This document shows, one piece after another, positions 50,601-63,285 of a stretch of 64,000 nucleotides of DNA. Numbering within the stretch: position 1 is the stretch's first letter; each line of letters begins with the position of its first letter. The position numbers and the translations under genes were made by a program. The DNA comes from Fratercula arctica (lineage: Eukaryota; Chordata; Aves; Charadriiformes; Alcidae), in contig CANTUZ010000001.1 in NCBI GenBank assembly GCA_947846985.1, positions 110,687,757-110,751,756 of the forward strand, written 5' to 3'. Under the pieces are notes generated by a model, which did no database searches, had not been told where the DNA came from, and worked only from the letters and a program-made list of their open reading frames with translations.

Positions 50601-51839
50601 ACTCAAGGTGTTGATTTTGCTTTCTTGTTAAGCTCTCTCAGTGATTTGTGACTAATCTATACCTAATTTAAAGCATTCAATAGAATCTCCCACATCTCTA
50701 TTTTGAAGGCCGCCTTCTTTGATAGAATTTTTTTCTGAACTTTATTACCCCCTGATTACAGTTAAACATCTTGTGCACAAGCCTTGAGAGAGCTTGTCTA
50801 ATGACTCATAATTGGTTTGATAGCCAGTCCTATTAAACAATCCACAAAATTTTCTTCCCCACCTATTAGTTTGATGATCTGTGACCGCTTCATGGGAATT
50901 ACAACATGAGATATTGCAAAACACGCATTAAGATAAAATTGAATGATGTTATTTACTTGTGATTGCAACTGTAATTGTTTAAGTGTCAGCATCATGTGCT
51001 CAGCAGAAGCCTGAACTCTCGACTGTTCAGTGTGGTGCTTGCCTCATCTTGGGAGTGTGGTACCAATTTTAGCAGTTCTATTTTCCTCATTACTGAATAT
51101 GACTTCGATCAATGTGAATAATATTGTCCAGGACACAGGAACACTCATTTTTTTAATTTGAAAAGCTGAAAATTTACCCCTAAAATCTTATGCGAGCTTT
51201 TGTTTCTTAAAAAAATTTTAAAACGGGTTTTTAATCAGATTTTTTCCACACACAAGGCCATAGGTTATATAAACCATCATTAAATGGAAAAAATAATACC
51301 TACAGCAATAACAAAAAAGGTTGATGAGGAAAATATGTGAAAGAGGACAAGTAGCTTCCCCCCGACCTTCCCTCAGAATAAAGATGTGCATGGCAGAAAT
51401 AAGGGAAAAATATGGAAATCAAATAAGTGTGGGCCCTAATGCGTACTGGCATGGACACTGATCAGTATGTGAAGGTCTGGAAGACCCTTGATTCAGAGTG
51501 CACATCTGAATTTATATTCAGACGGCGAATCTTTCTCTTCAGCACTATGCATGTTCCACAAATATGGATGAGAGCAAGGGCTGGGATCCCCTACTCTCTG
51601 ACTTCCACCTGCTGAGAACTACAAGATCAGAGTCTCTCTTCCCCCAGCGAATAATAATTGTTTCACACAAAGTGAAACAGATTCACAGAGGAACACTGGC
51701 AGAGACCCATATGCTGCTTGGCACACACTTCTGGAAGGGAGTGTCAGGTCCTTCCTCCTAAGAGGAAAAGGAAGATAGAAATGAAAGCAGCCCCTTGAAG
51801 CTCTAAGCTTGAATGTCTATTTTGGGGTTTTCGTTGGTT

Positions 51840-51846
51840 TGTTTTG

Positions 51847-51878
<32 letters not shown>

Positions 51879-51888
51879 TGGTTTGGTT
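51840..51888. repeat. TTTTG-type repeat (T/G-rich)
   Basis: GTTTT units repeat about seven times before breaking into TTTTTTTGG and TTTGG units. It is the reverse-complement equivalent of the CAAAA tracts elsewhere in the window. Confidence 0.9.
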
Positions 51889-53239
51889 TGGACTTTTTTG
51901 TTTGTACCCTGTGGCCTGAGAGGGAATTGCTTTGGAAGCAAAGCCTTAAGGCTTGCTGAGGCTTAGGCATAAAAACACTATCACAACTCACCTAAGTGAA
52001 TTGCGAGTAACAAAAACATTGGATGCTTAAACAACTTAATACTGACTTCTCCAAGGCAGAGCTATAGATGGGTTACAAGTCGAGCACATACACTTTATAG
52101 TTAGGCAGCTGTAGGCAGCAGCCTCTGCAAATCTTTCTCAGAGTGTCTCTGAGCAAATTATGATATACTAGATTCTGATGACAGACTGATGAATGCGAGA
52201 GTACAGAAGGTGGATTTCTTCTTACTCACAAAGTCAAGACAGAAAAAATTATCTCAAAACTTTGTGTTCCAGAGCAGTAAAACAATGGAAAAAATCACCG
52301 TCCATTGCCATTTATGCACAGCATTTTCTCCATTAAAAATACCTTAATTTTTCATATAGAGTGGTGTTTTTAATAAGGAAATAGAATGCTGACTAGAGTA
52401 AAGCAAAATATTTGTTTAAATGGTAATTAATTCCTTTGAGAAAAGAAAAAACAACCCCATAACCAAGCAGTAAATATCTCTTAGGGGTATGGTCAGTATT
52501 TCTGTGTATGAGCCACGACAAGAGCACCCATAGGAATTCACAGAGGAAGCTCTGAAGCCCTGTGTTCCCGGTGACATCCCCACAGCATACTCTGCCAGTT
52601 CCTGCTGGAGAAGTGCGCATATATGAGAATCAGCTCTATAATACTCTTAATGGCTGTCTTAAAATAAATATGTGAAATATTCTTCATATTGTATCCTGCA
52701 AACTGTTGCCAAAAGTAAGCAGAGCTTTTTTTCATTTGCTGAATAGTTACATACTTTATTTACATAATTATTGTTATATAGTTTCCCATATTCTTTCATG
52801 ATTAAAGATTTTTAACATAAATAGTCATGATGTCTTAAAGAAAGTAACCCACATTTCTGTGTAGAGAGGAAGCAGAGAGCTCCCCAACTCTGCAAAGAGC
52901 ATATTAAATGTTGCAGTTAAACCTCTTCAATGCAAATTAAAAGAAACAAGAGGACAACAATTACTTTAGCAATTTCCTATACCAGTCCTATCTCTCATCT
53001 TTCCTTTAGTGTTTCTTTCCACTTACTGATCTACTGGGTAAAGAGGTGTCCATGGGGTTAAAAAAAAATAAAGGTAAACAAAAGTAAAAATAAAATGATT
53101 TTGCACTTTGGACAAGCAGTGATTTCAGTACTCCTAGCCTATGGAAGCTGCTTAATTCTAAAGCCACAAAGTTTCAGGTGTTCATCTTTCAGTGGAAAAC
53201 ATGTAAAGGATCTTCACAAAACAAAGGTTTAACATTACA

Positions 53240-53510
53240 GGGCATGTGCAGGGACCTGCCAGCAGAGAGGATACCCACTGTCCTTCACCCCCAGTGCCTG
53301 CTGCTACAGGGCCCTCTCCTCTCTGAGAGTTTGTCCGGGCACGCACACACTGACTTTCTTGTCCCAGGAGTCAGTGTCTTCTGTGAAAGTGCTGGTGTCC
53401 TCTCATAACCAGAGCCCGTGTGCCCACCTTCAGGCACATCAAGGAGACAGTGTCCCCTGTCTAGCTGGACTGTGCCCTGAGCACCACGCGGCTCCAATGA
53501 GGGGAACTGC
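53240..53510. other. GC-richer patch
   Basis: G and C content rises here, with CAGGG/CCCTG words on both strands. The overlapping frames on both strands reflect low stop frequency in GC-rich DNA. I recognise no gene or named repeat. Confidence 0.4.
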
Positions 53511-56500
53511 CAGCAGCATAAGAACATCAGGGTATATAATGGTTTTATTCTCACAAAATGTGAAAGCAGAAGATGCCACAAGAAAGAAGGTTGTGTAAAA
53601 GGTTGTATATTCTCTTCTGCATGTGTCAGCCAAAGATTGGCTGCGTATAGTGGTTCTGAATTTTCAGAAAGTGCAACTATTCTCCACAGCTTGGACATTT
53701 TTACTACAGCTTCATAACTGAATTCAAAGTCAGATCGATTAGGCCATGTCTGATTTTGCCAGTTTTAACCTAACCCCATCGCTCTGTCTGAAGAGAGCAT
53801 TAGAGACACTCCATTCTCTTAGCAGGGATGCACAGCCACCCGTGCAAAACTCCTTCGATTTACAATTATCTGTGCAGAAGATGCTGTTGGCAAAAAAAAA
53901 GTAGACCAGTCTATAGTCTAATATATAACATCGTATAGAGTTTAGGAGAGGATTTTTGTGGAGGAGTGAGTCATGAGGAAGAGTAATTGGTTTGCTATTT
54001 AATTTGTTCTCCTAGTACACATCGTTCTTTGCCACGTACAATTTCTATTGGTCAGGCAAAATAAGAACAAAAAATAATTTCTCCATTTTTCAGAATTTCT
54101 AGGTGCCACATGGCCATGTTGCAGCTGAGCTGCCCAATGCATGGAATTTCTCCCTTGCTGAGATGCAGAAGCCCTAGACAAAAGGCCCCTACCTTCTGCA
54201 CATGTCAGACTTACTATTCACAAGCTGCTCAACTATTTTGTGTATCCATCCGTCCATAGAATTATCTGAAATTTCACAGATAGCAGTACAAAAGCCCAAA
54301 TTTCGACTCTATTCCAGGAAGCTACAACATTACAAAGATTTTCCTTAGTATATATCTGGTATAAAAAATGGGAGGGGTTGTCGTAATATGTTTTCTTCTC
54401 TCTGGGAATCATATTAGCAAAGAGAGACATTGCTGGTATCTCCCTTGATATTCTCCCAGTTTTGTAGCATGTTCATGGCATTGTGACGAGCGTGTGTTTT
54501 GTGGATCACCTGAAGAACTGTGAGAGACAGAGAGGCTGGATTCTTTGGGAACTAGAAATTCTCAAATGCTAACAAGAATGGATTATGCAGTAACTGCAGA
54601 GATTTAACCATTTCACTTCTTTTCCACCAGTCGTCTTCCTCCTTCTCTCTGTCCCTCTACAAACAGTTGCTTGTAAAAATGGAAGTGTAGATTTTGTTGC
54701 TTTGCATGGTTTTCTCGTATTTTACTGACAGATAGAGAGCATTGTGCTTCAGTCTGGCTCACTGCCAGAGCAATAGTCATATCCAATGCCAAATTGCAGC
54801 ACAAGACTATTTTGAATGACAGACTAAAGTGTGTGTAAGGATGTGAAAACAGGTGGTCTGGGATGTCTGGAATCAACAGAGCATCTGGTCACTGGAGTGT
54901 GACTGCATTATACTTTGTACTCCTAATCTAGAGTGGTATTAGCAATGAGCGAAGAAACTGGCATCTTTTCCAGACCTATCATTTTGTAACCTGTCCCGAG
55001 TACCCAAATACAGACAAATGTGTGCTTTATGGCTAAAAAGACTTCAGTCAATCTATAATTTCTCTACATAATCTTTATTTCTTAAATGACTAGCAGTCAG
55101 ATTACCTTCACATATGCCAGAATATTTGCACAACATGGCTTTGATTTCTTTTGTGAAGATACACAGCTGTTGCAAAACACTTCAATGATTCTTGACCTCT
55201 TTGTTCACTTGCAACTGCCTAGATAAAGTAAACATACTTTTATGTCTGCTTAATATTACCAGCTATATTAATATTAAACACATTAAATCAATAAAAAGAC
55301 TTAATATACCCTTTGAGGGTAAGCATCCTTTCTCTCTTTGCAGTCAAATGCTTGTTAATAACAATTTATCAGCAGTTTTAAGTGGGTAGATAAGCAAAAG
55401 CCTGAAACACTTTCTGTTAGGTGACAACAGAAGGTGCTTGGGACAGATGCTGCAGGGAACATGCAGTTTTTGCATTCTTTGACACAAGGAGCAAAAAATT
55501 TTTCTTTAGCATGCAAATACAGTTTTAGATACAGAATTGTAACAGCAGGTATGACAGCATATGATCACATTAAACACATGAAGTGTTCAATTTCATAGCG
55601 TATCAGCTCTTCCATGGTAACTCCTTATGTGCACATACTTTCCTGCACTAAACAGAAAGTGATTCATGAGAGTTTATCACATGCTGAAAGATGAAATGTA
55701 GGCCGTGGTTTCAGACAGCAACATTTTTTGGTTAGATTGCTCTTAATGACTGGTTTTCTTTATAGCGTGATTCTTTGACTGAAACCTTCGTAAGAAAGAC
55801 TTCTCTTTTATTATAAAGTTAAGAAGGGCTGATGAGGAAGTCTCTAACATTCTTTGTAAAAGGTGCTTACTAACACACTTCTCAGCTTCTATTCAGGAGA
55901 ATACACACCTTTAGGACTCCAGGAATTACCTGGAATATCCTTACTCACATTTAAACTCAGAGTTAAAAATAAAAAGATTTTTTAAAAAGCAATTCTCAAG
56001 CCATTGTTGAAGCAAGTCCTTTTTACATTCTTACAACTCTTCTGTTACTCTGTTCACAAAGTTAGATTTATTGTTTCAAATCAGGGTTTGCACAAGAATA
56101 CAGCACCACTGAGGACCATCCAGCAAGGACTTATGGTGCCAGCATTATTCACTTGCCCTTGTGAGCAAATGATAGTAATACCAGGGTGATACTTGATGAA
56201 TATGTATCTTGAAAAAAAAATAAAAATGCATAGAGGCACCACCATCAGGAACTCCTCTCTCTTCATGAAAAAGAAAATTATTCTGTAGAATACAGCCGTT
56301 GATGTTAACCATGATTGTATAACCACTGATTGCTGAGATTGTAGCTTTTCATTGTGCAGAGATGATGACCTTTCCTTCAAATTTCAGAGGTTATTAAAGG
56401 AGATCCTGTACATTTGTTTGCCTAACCAGGTAACCTATACATCCAGTGGACTGTATTCTCTAGTCTAAACATACATTATAATTCCCAAGGCACTGGTCCA

Positions 56501-56514
56501 ACAAGTTTAATTAC

Positions 56515-56553
56515 AAAAAAAGTACCCAACCAAACCAAACCAAACAAAAAACC
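56515..56553 (+). repeat. A/C-rich low-complexity tract
   Basis: An A-run is followed by CAACCAAACCAAACCAAAC and another A-run. It is of the same type as the earlier A/C tracts. Confidence 0.8.
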
Positions 56554-57459
56554 ATGAATCATTATTTTTAGCAACTTTTTACAGTATTGTAAGTTTATAT
56601 TTGCTAGGTGTTGTAAATGACCTAAATGAAATGAGAAATCAAATGCTAAGGTTCTCCTTAATGATAGGAAGGATAGAGATGGTAGTCCAACTCTGGTCAG
56701 CTCAAAATATTATAAAGAAATAACCAATATTTATTTCTACTATGTTTTAAATACATCACAGAGAATTCTCTGACAGGCAGAAACCACATTTCTGCCTTTT
56801 ATTCCAAAACCTATTTTGGCTGGATTTTAAACTACTGCGTCTTGTTTTGTGAGATTTCACCAAGGAATAGCTGTCAGCATTAAAAAGTCAGCCTTTTTAA
56901 ATGGTACAGCATGTATGTGTATGCCCTCAGTCCATCAAATAGCTTTGAAATACCAAAGGTCATTACTTGCTCTAGTACCAGAACTCTTGTAACATGCTGT
57001 GGTGTCTCAGGTACATCTGTGCGTTCATGTTAACTTTTTAATGGTGACAGCTTCATGGAGAAATGACTGTTGGTCTGAGTTGTTTCAGGCACTGTCCCTT
57101 CTCTGAGAGAGAATTTCAGGCTTTACATTTGGAAATATCAGTTACTTTGAAAAATTAATGTACTTGGTCTCATTAATGCAGTGGTATCAACACCACAATT
57201 ATAAAGCATGCAGGAGGTGCACCACTGAGACAGTGTACCAATGGTGAAAATAAAGACAAATGTAAGTCAGTTTATGAAGCATGACTCCATCTCTGCAAAT
57301 CCGCAGGAATCCAGTGGCACACTGTAGTTTTTAACCAAAATTCTTATTTCTGTTCTGCTAGAACTCTTAAAAAAAAAGCTATTTTAGGCCAGATTTTAAG
57401 ATGCTTTTTTCCCTTTTGGGCTGTTGTAATGACAGAAGAAGCAAGAATCATGGGCTAGC

Positions 57460-57800
57460 AAGGGGGAGCACGTTGCAAGCCAGGTCTTGTGAGCTCCTTG
57501 CTGCAGCTGCAGGTGTTGCCCTATGCGCTGTGGGCAGCTGTAGGTGCATCAGGGGTCTGCAGTGTACCACGTTTATCCCCAGTGAGTCAAAATGACCTTT
57601 GAATCCATCGAAGGGCAGGCAAAACGAGCGCAGACACTTCTGCAGGTCACTTCTCCATCCCCTGCCAGACTAGAAGCTGAAAAGATGCGGGTGCGCTCAG
57701 CTCCAGGCAGGACCCTGGCACTCATGGGGACATGCACGTCTGCTTCTTGTGGGGTTGGGTAGTCTTGGGGTGCCTGAGACTGCACACCACGATTGCTGCC
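57460..57800. other. GC-richer patch
   Basis: Composition becomes GC-richer, with TGCAGCTGCAGG and CAGGCAGGACCC words. Open frames on both strands lack recognisable domains. It may be an old repeat or a regulatory patch. Confidence 0.4.
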
Positions 57801-59070
57801 CCCTGGTTTATGCTTTCCCTTCCCATGTTTGTAAGTAGCAATTTCGCAATGTTACAAAATGGTTTTTGCTGAAGGGTCGCATAAAGGTCTCAAAGCATAC
57901 AGTAAAAGTAACATCAAGGGCTCACCTATTTTGCAATTTCTTCACCTCCAGCTGTTTGGCCAAAACCCCATTTCTCACCAATTAATTAGGCGAAGCTTAC
58001 CACAGTGACCCAGTGACTTGACCAAATCAGGCCTGTGCTCTGATGAGGTTTTAAAAACTACGTGCCTTCGGATGGTTCTAATCAACATGTTCTTCAGTTC
58101 ATGCAGGAAAAAGGCTGTTTGAAAAGGTTACCTCTTTCCCATCCCACCTCCACCCTCATGTGTAAAACCAACTAATAAGAAATTATGCTAGAAAGAGGGA
58201 AGGAGTATATTAAAGATAGTAATAGTGATAATGATAATTTAAAAATAAAAACAATTATTCATTCAGTTTTCTCCAAAATTTAATTTAAATTTTATTTTCT
58301 CTGTTTTAGGATTAAAACTTAGGTTACTTCCTAATACCTAATGAACTAGAAATAGCATTTCATAGAAGGAACGAGGGAACCAAATTGTCAGCAGTTACTA
58401 TAACATTTCACTGAAACATCATGATGCTTTGAAAGGCTTGTAAGAACAAGACAGGACTGATAGGAGGTGTATTTTAAATATAAGAAGGGCCCTGCATTCT
58501 TTATGTGTCAATGTATTGCCTTACCGTTTTAATCAAGGGTATCATCTCTAATACACTTCAGTGCTGAAAAGAAGATCTTAAATTATTTTAAAATATTCTT
58601 CTTTAATTTTGCCGGAGCTGTGTTATGAATTAGAACTTGCATAGAAATGTAACAGCCAGAGTGGTAAGACTGGAACCAGAATTCATTTTACCTTCCAAAT
58701 TAGACTTTTATAATAAATGGTAAATTGAAATGCCATTACAAAAAGGTTACCATCTTTTATTACATGAACTTAAGAACTTAAATTTTACTAATGGTGCAAT
58801 TTTCTCTGTAATTCATCTTTTACTTAATAGCATATAATTGTTTAAATAATGTTTCAGTCCCTGTAAAAAGAAGGTATTGTTGGCAAGGAAAGTCTGACTA
58901 TTAGATAGCTCAGGAAAACCACAGAGTCTCCTCTTTTTCAGATGTTCAGATATAGTACTTTGTATTTCACTAAGCCACAGGAGCATATGATTTTCTACAC
59001 TGCCAATTGATTTGTGTTCTGGCTGATGACCTCAATCTCTTTCCCCTTATTTTCTAGCAAAACACTTGGA

Positions 59071-59095
59071 GGGGGTGGGGGTGGGGGGGGGGGGG
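59071..59095 (+). other. G-quadruplex candidate
   Basis: G5-T-G5-T-G13 provides at least four runs of three or more G bases with one-base loops, the arrangement expected to fold most stably. The run of 13 G is probably polymorphic. Confidence 0.75.
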
Positions 59096-59469
59096 TGTTT
59101 AAAATTCATTTTTTGGTGCCTGGGTTTTTTTTTACTAATCTTAATAAGGTGCTACAAATGCAATTTACTGAAATAGATTTGTAAGTGAAAGAAAAATGTG
59201 TTCAGAATTGCAATTAAGCCTGATAAGTGCCTATAGACAAGAATGTGCTATTTTAATCTTAAAACTTTCAAACCCTCAGGTCTACTCTACCCTCAAGGGA
59301 TTCAGTCTCTCAGAATGCATAAACTTTACAGGTCTGGTTGCTTTTAAAACTGCCTTTAGGAAGATCTCACCAAAACGCTAATCCACTTTAGCATCCACAA
59401 AATATATTTGGGCAGTTGCATTTCCTTCAGTGTGCACAAAGACTGTGTGACCTTAGTCAAGCTGCATAC

Positions 59470-59700
59470 CTTGCAGTCTGCAGCTGGTTTTGGACTCATA
59501 ACCTGCACGTTGCACTGAAGCACGGTTAACATGCTCCAACTCAATCAAATTCACCACAGACTTGACCCTTTCATTCAAATTTGATGATGATGATGGTGCA
59601 CGTCTCCTCTCCAAGGGCTCAGTTTCAGGAGGTGGGGAGTAAGGATAACAGGTCTTCCTCAGTCTGATTGCCCAGTTCATACCAACGAGTGAGCTCACAT
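59470..59700 (-). other. Candidate internal exon, phase 1-1 (unassigned)
   Basis: On the minus strand an acceptor-like sequence (gctcactgctcactgtcag) ends at 59701, and a donor-like site (CAAG/GTATGC) begins at 59469. Between them lie 231 bases, an exact multiple of three, open in the frame set by splice phase 1 at both ends. The 77 residues begin DVSSLVGMNWAIRLRK and include a Pro/Glu/Arg segment (YSPPPETEPLERRR), a four-Ser run read from TCA codons, and LNERVKSVVNLIELEH. Codon choice looks plausible. I recognise no family and see no second exon in the window, so chance or a non-coding RNA exon remains quite possible. The open frame extends upstream into a GC-rich patch to 59830. Confidence 0.25.
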
Positions 59701-59860
59701 CTGACAGTGAGCAGTGAGCAGGAGCTGCGCCCTGGGCCGGGTGCTCCCACCACCCATCAGGACAAAACAACTGCAGCACCCTGCTCCCCTGGGAGCTGGC
59801 CCGGGGACCACCCCATGGGAGAGGATGCAAGGGTCATGGGGCCGGGAAGAAAACAAGCAA
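59701..59860. other. GC-rich patch
   Basis: A short GC-rich stretch (ctgcgccctgggccgggtgc and following) adjoins the upstream edge of the candidate exon on the minus strand. It gives overlapping open frames on both strands without domains. Confidence 0.45.
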
Positions 59861-62040
59861 GGCACTCTCCTGCAAGAAGAAAAGCTGCATTTCTCTGCTT
59901 TGCATGCCATTATTTATCGTATCCAAAGACTTCATACAAATGTATAAGCGGTCCCTGGAGCTGGAAAAAAAATCTATAATATTTCTATTGCTGTAATATC
60001 TGTGTGCCAAGTGCAGACATTTGTTTGATTTGGCCTCTGGCGTTTTTGTCTGGCATGCTCTCCATTTCATTTCTCCCACCTTGTATCAATTTTAAAGCTC
60101 CTTTGGTTAATAAAAAAAAAAAAAAAAAAAAAAAGGAAAAGAATAAGGAAAAAACTGACAACTCCCCCTGTATTGCTTTTCAGTTGAGATACAAATGAAA
60201 AAAGCCTTCTTTTCTGAAATATTAGTACTAATATGGTGGCAACCCTACTGAAAAGCTGGAGGAAAGGTTTTGCCTATTGTGATTGCCTGTGAAATATCCA
60301 CTTCCCCCCCAAGCTTGCTGTCATTCACCTCCTAAATAGCGGATGTTCCAGCTGACACATGCTTCACTGAGCAGTGTAGCTCGGTGGCATCCCAATCCTG
60401 CCTTGTCACGTCAGTTGAAATTGCTACTTTGGAATGTAAATTAACCCCAGAAATTGCAGGCACACTTTTCGTAACTGTATATATTTTTTCTTTTTCTGGA
60501 TATACATTCCTTCTCATATAGGGGAAGGGTCCAAGTTAATACCACTGCATTAACTTGGATTTGTACATTTTAAGTGGAAAACCAAAAGCTTGTTAGGCTT
60601 TCAGGTAATAACTAAATGGTGCTTACGTTACACGAGCTAAAAGGCTCTAGTTTGCAGTTAGATTAAATTACTAATAAATTTTTTCCAGGCAATGTCCCAG
60701 TGAAAGTTTACCACAAGTAGCCATGAACTGTTGCAAAAATTTCTTAACCAATTGTGGGGAATAGAGAGGCTCTCGAGGTGTAAGAAAAGGGAACCAAGTA
60801 TCGCAGGTTGTCACCGCGTCAGCATTTCAAAAGATTTACTACAAGGTTATAAACTAGTATTGACCCAAATTCAGTCAGTTTTAACGAAAAGTCTCCCCTC
60901 TTATTCAGTGACTGTCAGATTGGCCACATGATAGACTTGGTGTAGACTCTAGATTCTCCCCAGATTCCTGTCCATTAAAGTTGTAGAAACCCTGAATTTA
61001 AGACTTACGCTACAGTGAAAGAAGAACTGGGATTATTGGTGTTGGTTTTATATTTTTCTCTTAGTATGTAAACTCTCCCTCAGGTTACAGAAATCTAAAA
61101 CACTGCTTCAGGATCATTTTTCTCTACTTTATGTGCTTTTTCATATTACCAGCTTTATATTTTATGGCAAGCATCTGAGAGTCATTAATTTCAAATGGCT
61201 GAATAAACATTGCTTACTTGACAGGCATTTATTTAAATGCATTATTTTTGGCATAAGATCTAAAATTATGTTAGCAAGAGATGGCAGCATTTTTTGGCTC
61301 TTTTTTCCCCTCATCTCATTGCAATCTGGCACAATTTTCTCAGTCTATCCTGGTTTACCTTACCATAGCTTAATAGTCATACTTAAAAGGATGAAAAGTA
61401 CCCACACCTAGAAATGTATGGTAATGATCTGCTTAGAGCTCTTTGTTAAGCTATCCTCCGATATTTAGCTGTGTCGCTTTGTCTGCGTTCTCCACAGAGT
61501 AGACTGTGCCAGTAAGAGAACATTTTTAAACTCCCCATGTCAACAACCTGAATAGTGAAGAATGGTAATTTCAACGATGGAGACCTGCACAGTTTAATTT
61601 TCAATAATGGATGTTAAATGAACAGTAGAAAACTGTTTTAATGAATTTGTAGTTCTATTATGCAGCTGTTCATTGCTCCTTACTTTAACTCTCTAATTAT
61701 GCTTCTTTGTACAAGTATTTCTGCAGCTCCGCTGGCTTTCTTTCCCTTCTATTGTCTGAGATCTAATTACAGGACTTGTCACTATAGTTAGACTGTTTTG
61801 AGGAATTGAAAAAAAATATTCTCTGTGGGGAGAGCGTATTCTGACCAGTGGAAAGTAATTTATTGTGGAACACTGTTTTCTGGTATTCCCTGAATCAGTT
61901 TGTTCTCTATTCTAAAAGACATCAGAAAGCGGTTTAAAAAAAGGAGTACAAGGAAGAAGATATCGGCACACACATTCCCTTGCAGTTGCCAGATATGTGT
62001 TAGCACTTGCTGACAGATGTACTTACAGACTGTCTGCTGT
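59861..62040. other. AT-rich non-coding stretch
   Basis: No gene is supported. It includes the poly(A) run at 60112-60134, which follows an AATAA context and might be the relic of a retrocopy tail, although no gene body is recognisable upstream. Confidence 0.6.
60112..60134 (+). repeat. Poly(A) tract (23 bases)
   Basis: An uninterrupted A run after GGTTAAT, followed by GGAAAAG. No retrocopy body or target duplication is visible. Confidence 0.9.
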
Positions 62041-62052
62041 CTTCTGCCAGTA

Positions 62053-62077
62053 CCTGCAAGTAGACGGTACTTGCAGG
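62053..62077. repeat. Perfect 10-bp hairpin, 5-base loop
   Basis: CCTGCAAGTA (62053-62062) pairs exactly with TACTTGCAGG (62068-62077) around GACGG. Just outside, TCTG at 62043-62046 can pair with CAGA at 62079-62082, extending the stem past a small bulge. Confidence 0.85.
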
Positions 62078-62760
62078 CAGAGGTTCATATGATACTTTAT
62101 ATATCAGCTGAAATAAATACCTTAAATATTTAAAAGAAAAGTAAATGTTTGTGGTAGTAAATATATTATTTCTATTAAAAATCTTGCTTAATGAAATGTA
62201 AAGACATTTAAATGTTATGGGCAAGACAGTATCTTTATCTGGAGCTAATGTCTCCACTTCGATATCCTTAAAAAAAATTATTCACTCTGTGGTCATGATT
62301 TATCATGATTAGGCTGCTTTGAAAGCAGCTAGAAAGTGCAAGCTGACAAACAATACTCGATGCAAGACAGTTCAAGGATTACAAAACATTGGAAGGTGTA
62401 TTAAAATGGATTTTTCTAATGGAATAAATGGATGCTGGAACAGTATACTACACTTTACAAGGCATTTATGTATGAAAGAGTATAGTTTTCCCGTACATTC
62501 TGTTACCACATATCACTCATGGCTTCTATAGAGCAAGAGCTACCAACATGATATTTTAGAGACTTGCAGTAGCATGCAATCTGATTGGACATGCAGGATT
62601 ACATGGGTTTACACTGATGATGCTCCTATCTTAGGCACCTTGATTAAACACCTAAAGATCAGTACGACAAATTTGGGCCATATTTCAGCTGGCTGACATG
62701 TCTATCCAGGAAACAAAAACATAGAATTTCATTTATCAGGTTCTTGGCTATACTATTTCA

Positions 62761-62786
62761 GGTCCTTCCATTGCAGTGGAAGGACC
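62761..62786. repeat. Perfect 10-bp hairpin, 6-base loop
   Basis: GGTCCTTCCA (62761-62770) pairs exactly with TGGAAGGACC (62777-62786) around TTGCAG. Confidence 0.9.
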
Positions 62787-63172
62787 CGGTTTCCCTGCTG
62801 ACTGTTATGTAGTCATTTGACCATGACAAAGTGAGTAAAACCCTGCTATCTTATAGTTTCTTCATTCTTGAAGGGATTTGGGCCCAAATATATCTTTTTA
62901 GGCGGAACTATAATATAAAGTTAGTTCGAAAGCAAGCTGCTACATTTTATTATTTTGATGGTTATCTATTTATAGATGCACAGATGTGAAACAGGCTTTA
63001 TCAAGAACAGTTATGAATCAGACCTCTTAAAGTAATTGTATTTCATGAAGTTCATTGGGCCTTTTGGCCACAATTACTTCTCAAATTGAGATCTGATCTG
63101 GGCAGGAAATGAACATTTGAGTTTCTTGTTTCTACAGATCTTCATAAGATCAGAAAAATGCACCATGGATTT

Positions 63173-63212
63173 CTTTCTTTCTTTCTTTGTTTTTTTTTTT
63201 TTTTTTTTTTTT
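63173..63212. repeat. TTTC repeat and poly(T) tract
   Basis: About four TTTC units are followed, after one G, by 23 T bases. This forms a near-pure pyrimidine stretch. Confidence 0.9.
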
Positions 63213-63247
63213 ACATTTGGGAAGAAAACCTGGAATATACCCTGACG

Positions 63248-63285
63248 TAGAAAAAAGGGGAAGAAGAAGGAGGAAGAAGAAAAGA
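63248..63285. repeat. Purine-rich (GAA/GGA) tract
   Basis: An almost uninterrupted run of A and G (gaaaaaaggggaagaagaag and continuing) lies about 35 bases after the pyrimidine tract on the same strand. Confidence 0.85.

Larger units (their letters stand above)
50601..59070. other. Mostly AT-rich non-coding stretch
   Basis: No gene is supported. It contains the TTTTG-type repeat at 51840-51888, an A/C-rich tract at 56515-56553 and two GC-richer patches (53240-53510, 57460-57800). The frames crossing those patches (53285-53698 minus, 57401-57595 plus, 57573-57785 minus) are rich in Gly, Pro, Ser and Cys and show no domain. Confidence 0.6.

Noticed and set aside
53285..53698. 137-codon minus-strand frame
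   Set aside because: It overlaps frames on the other strand in a GC-richer patch where stops are rare, with no domain and no convincing splice sites.
59453..59830. Full 125-codon minus-strand frame as a single coding region
   Set aside because: The upstream third is a GC-rich, Gly/Pro/Trp-rich stretch lacking coding character. Only the 231-bp part bounded by splice-like sites was kept, as a candidate.
60112..60134. Poly(A) run as the tail of a processed pseudogene
   Set aside because: No recognisable gene body precedes it, and no target-site duplication is visible.
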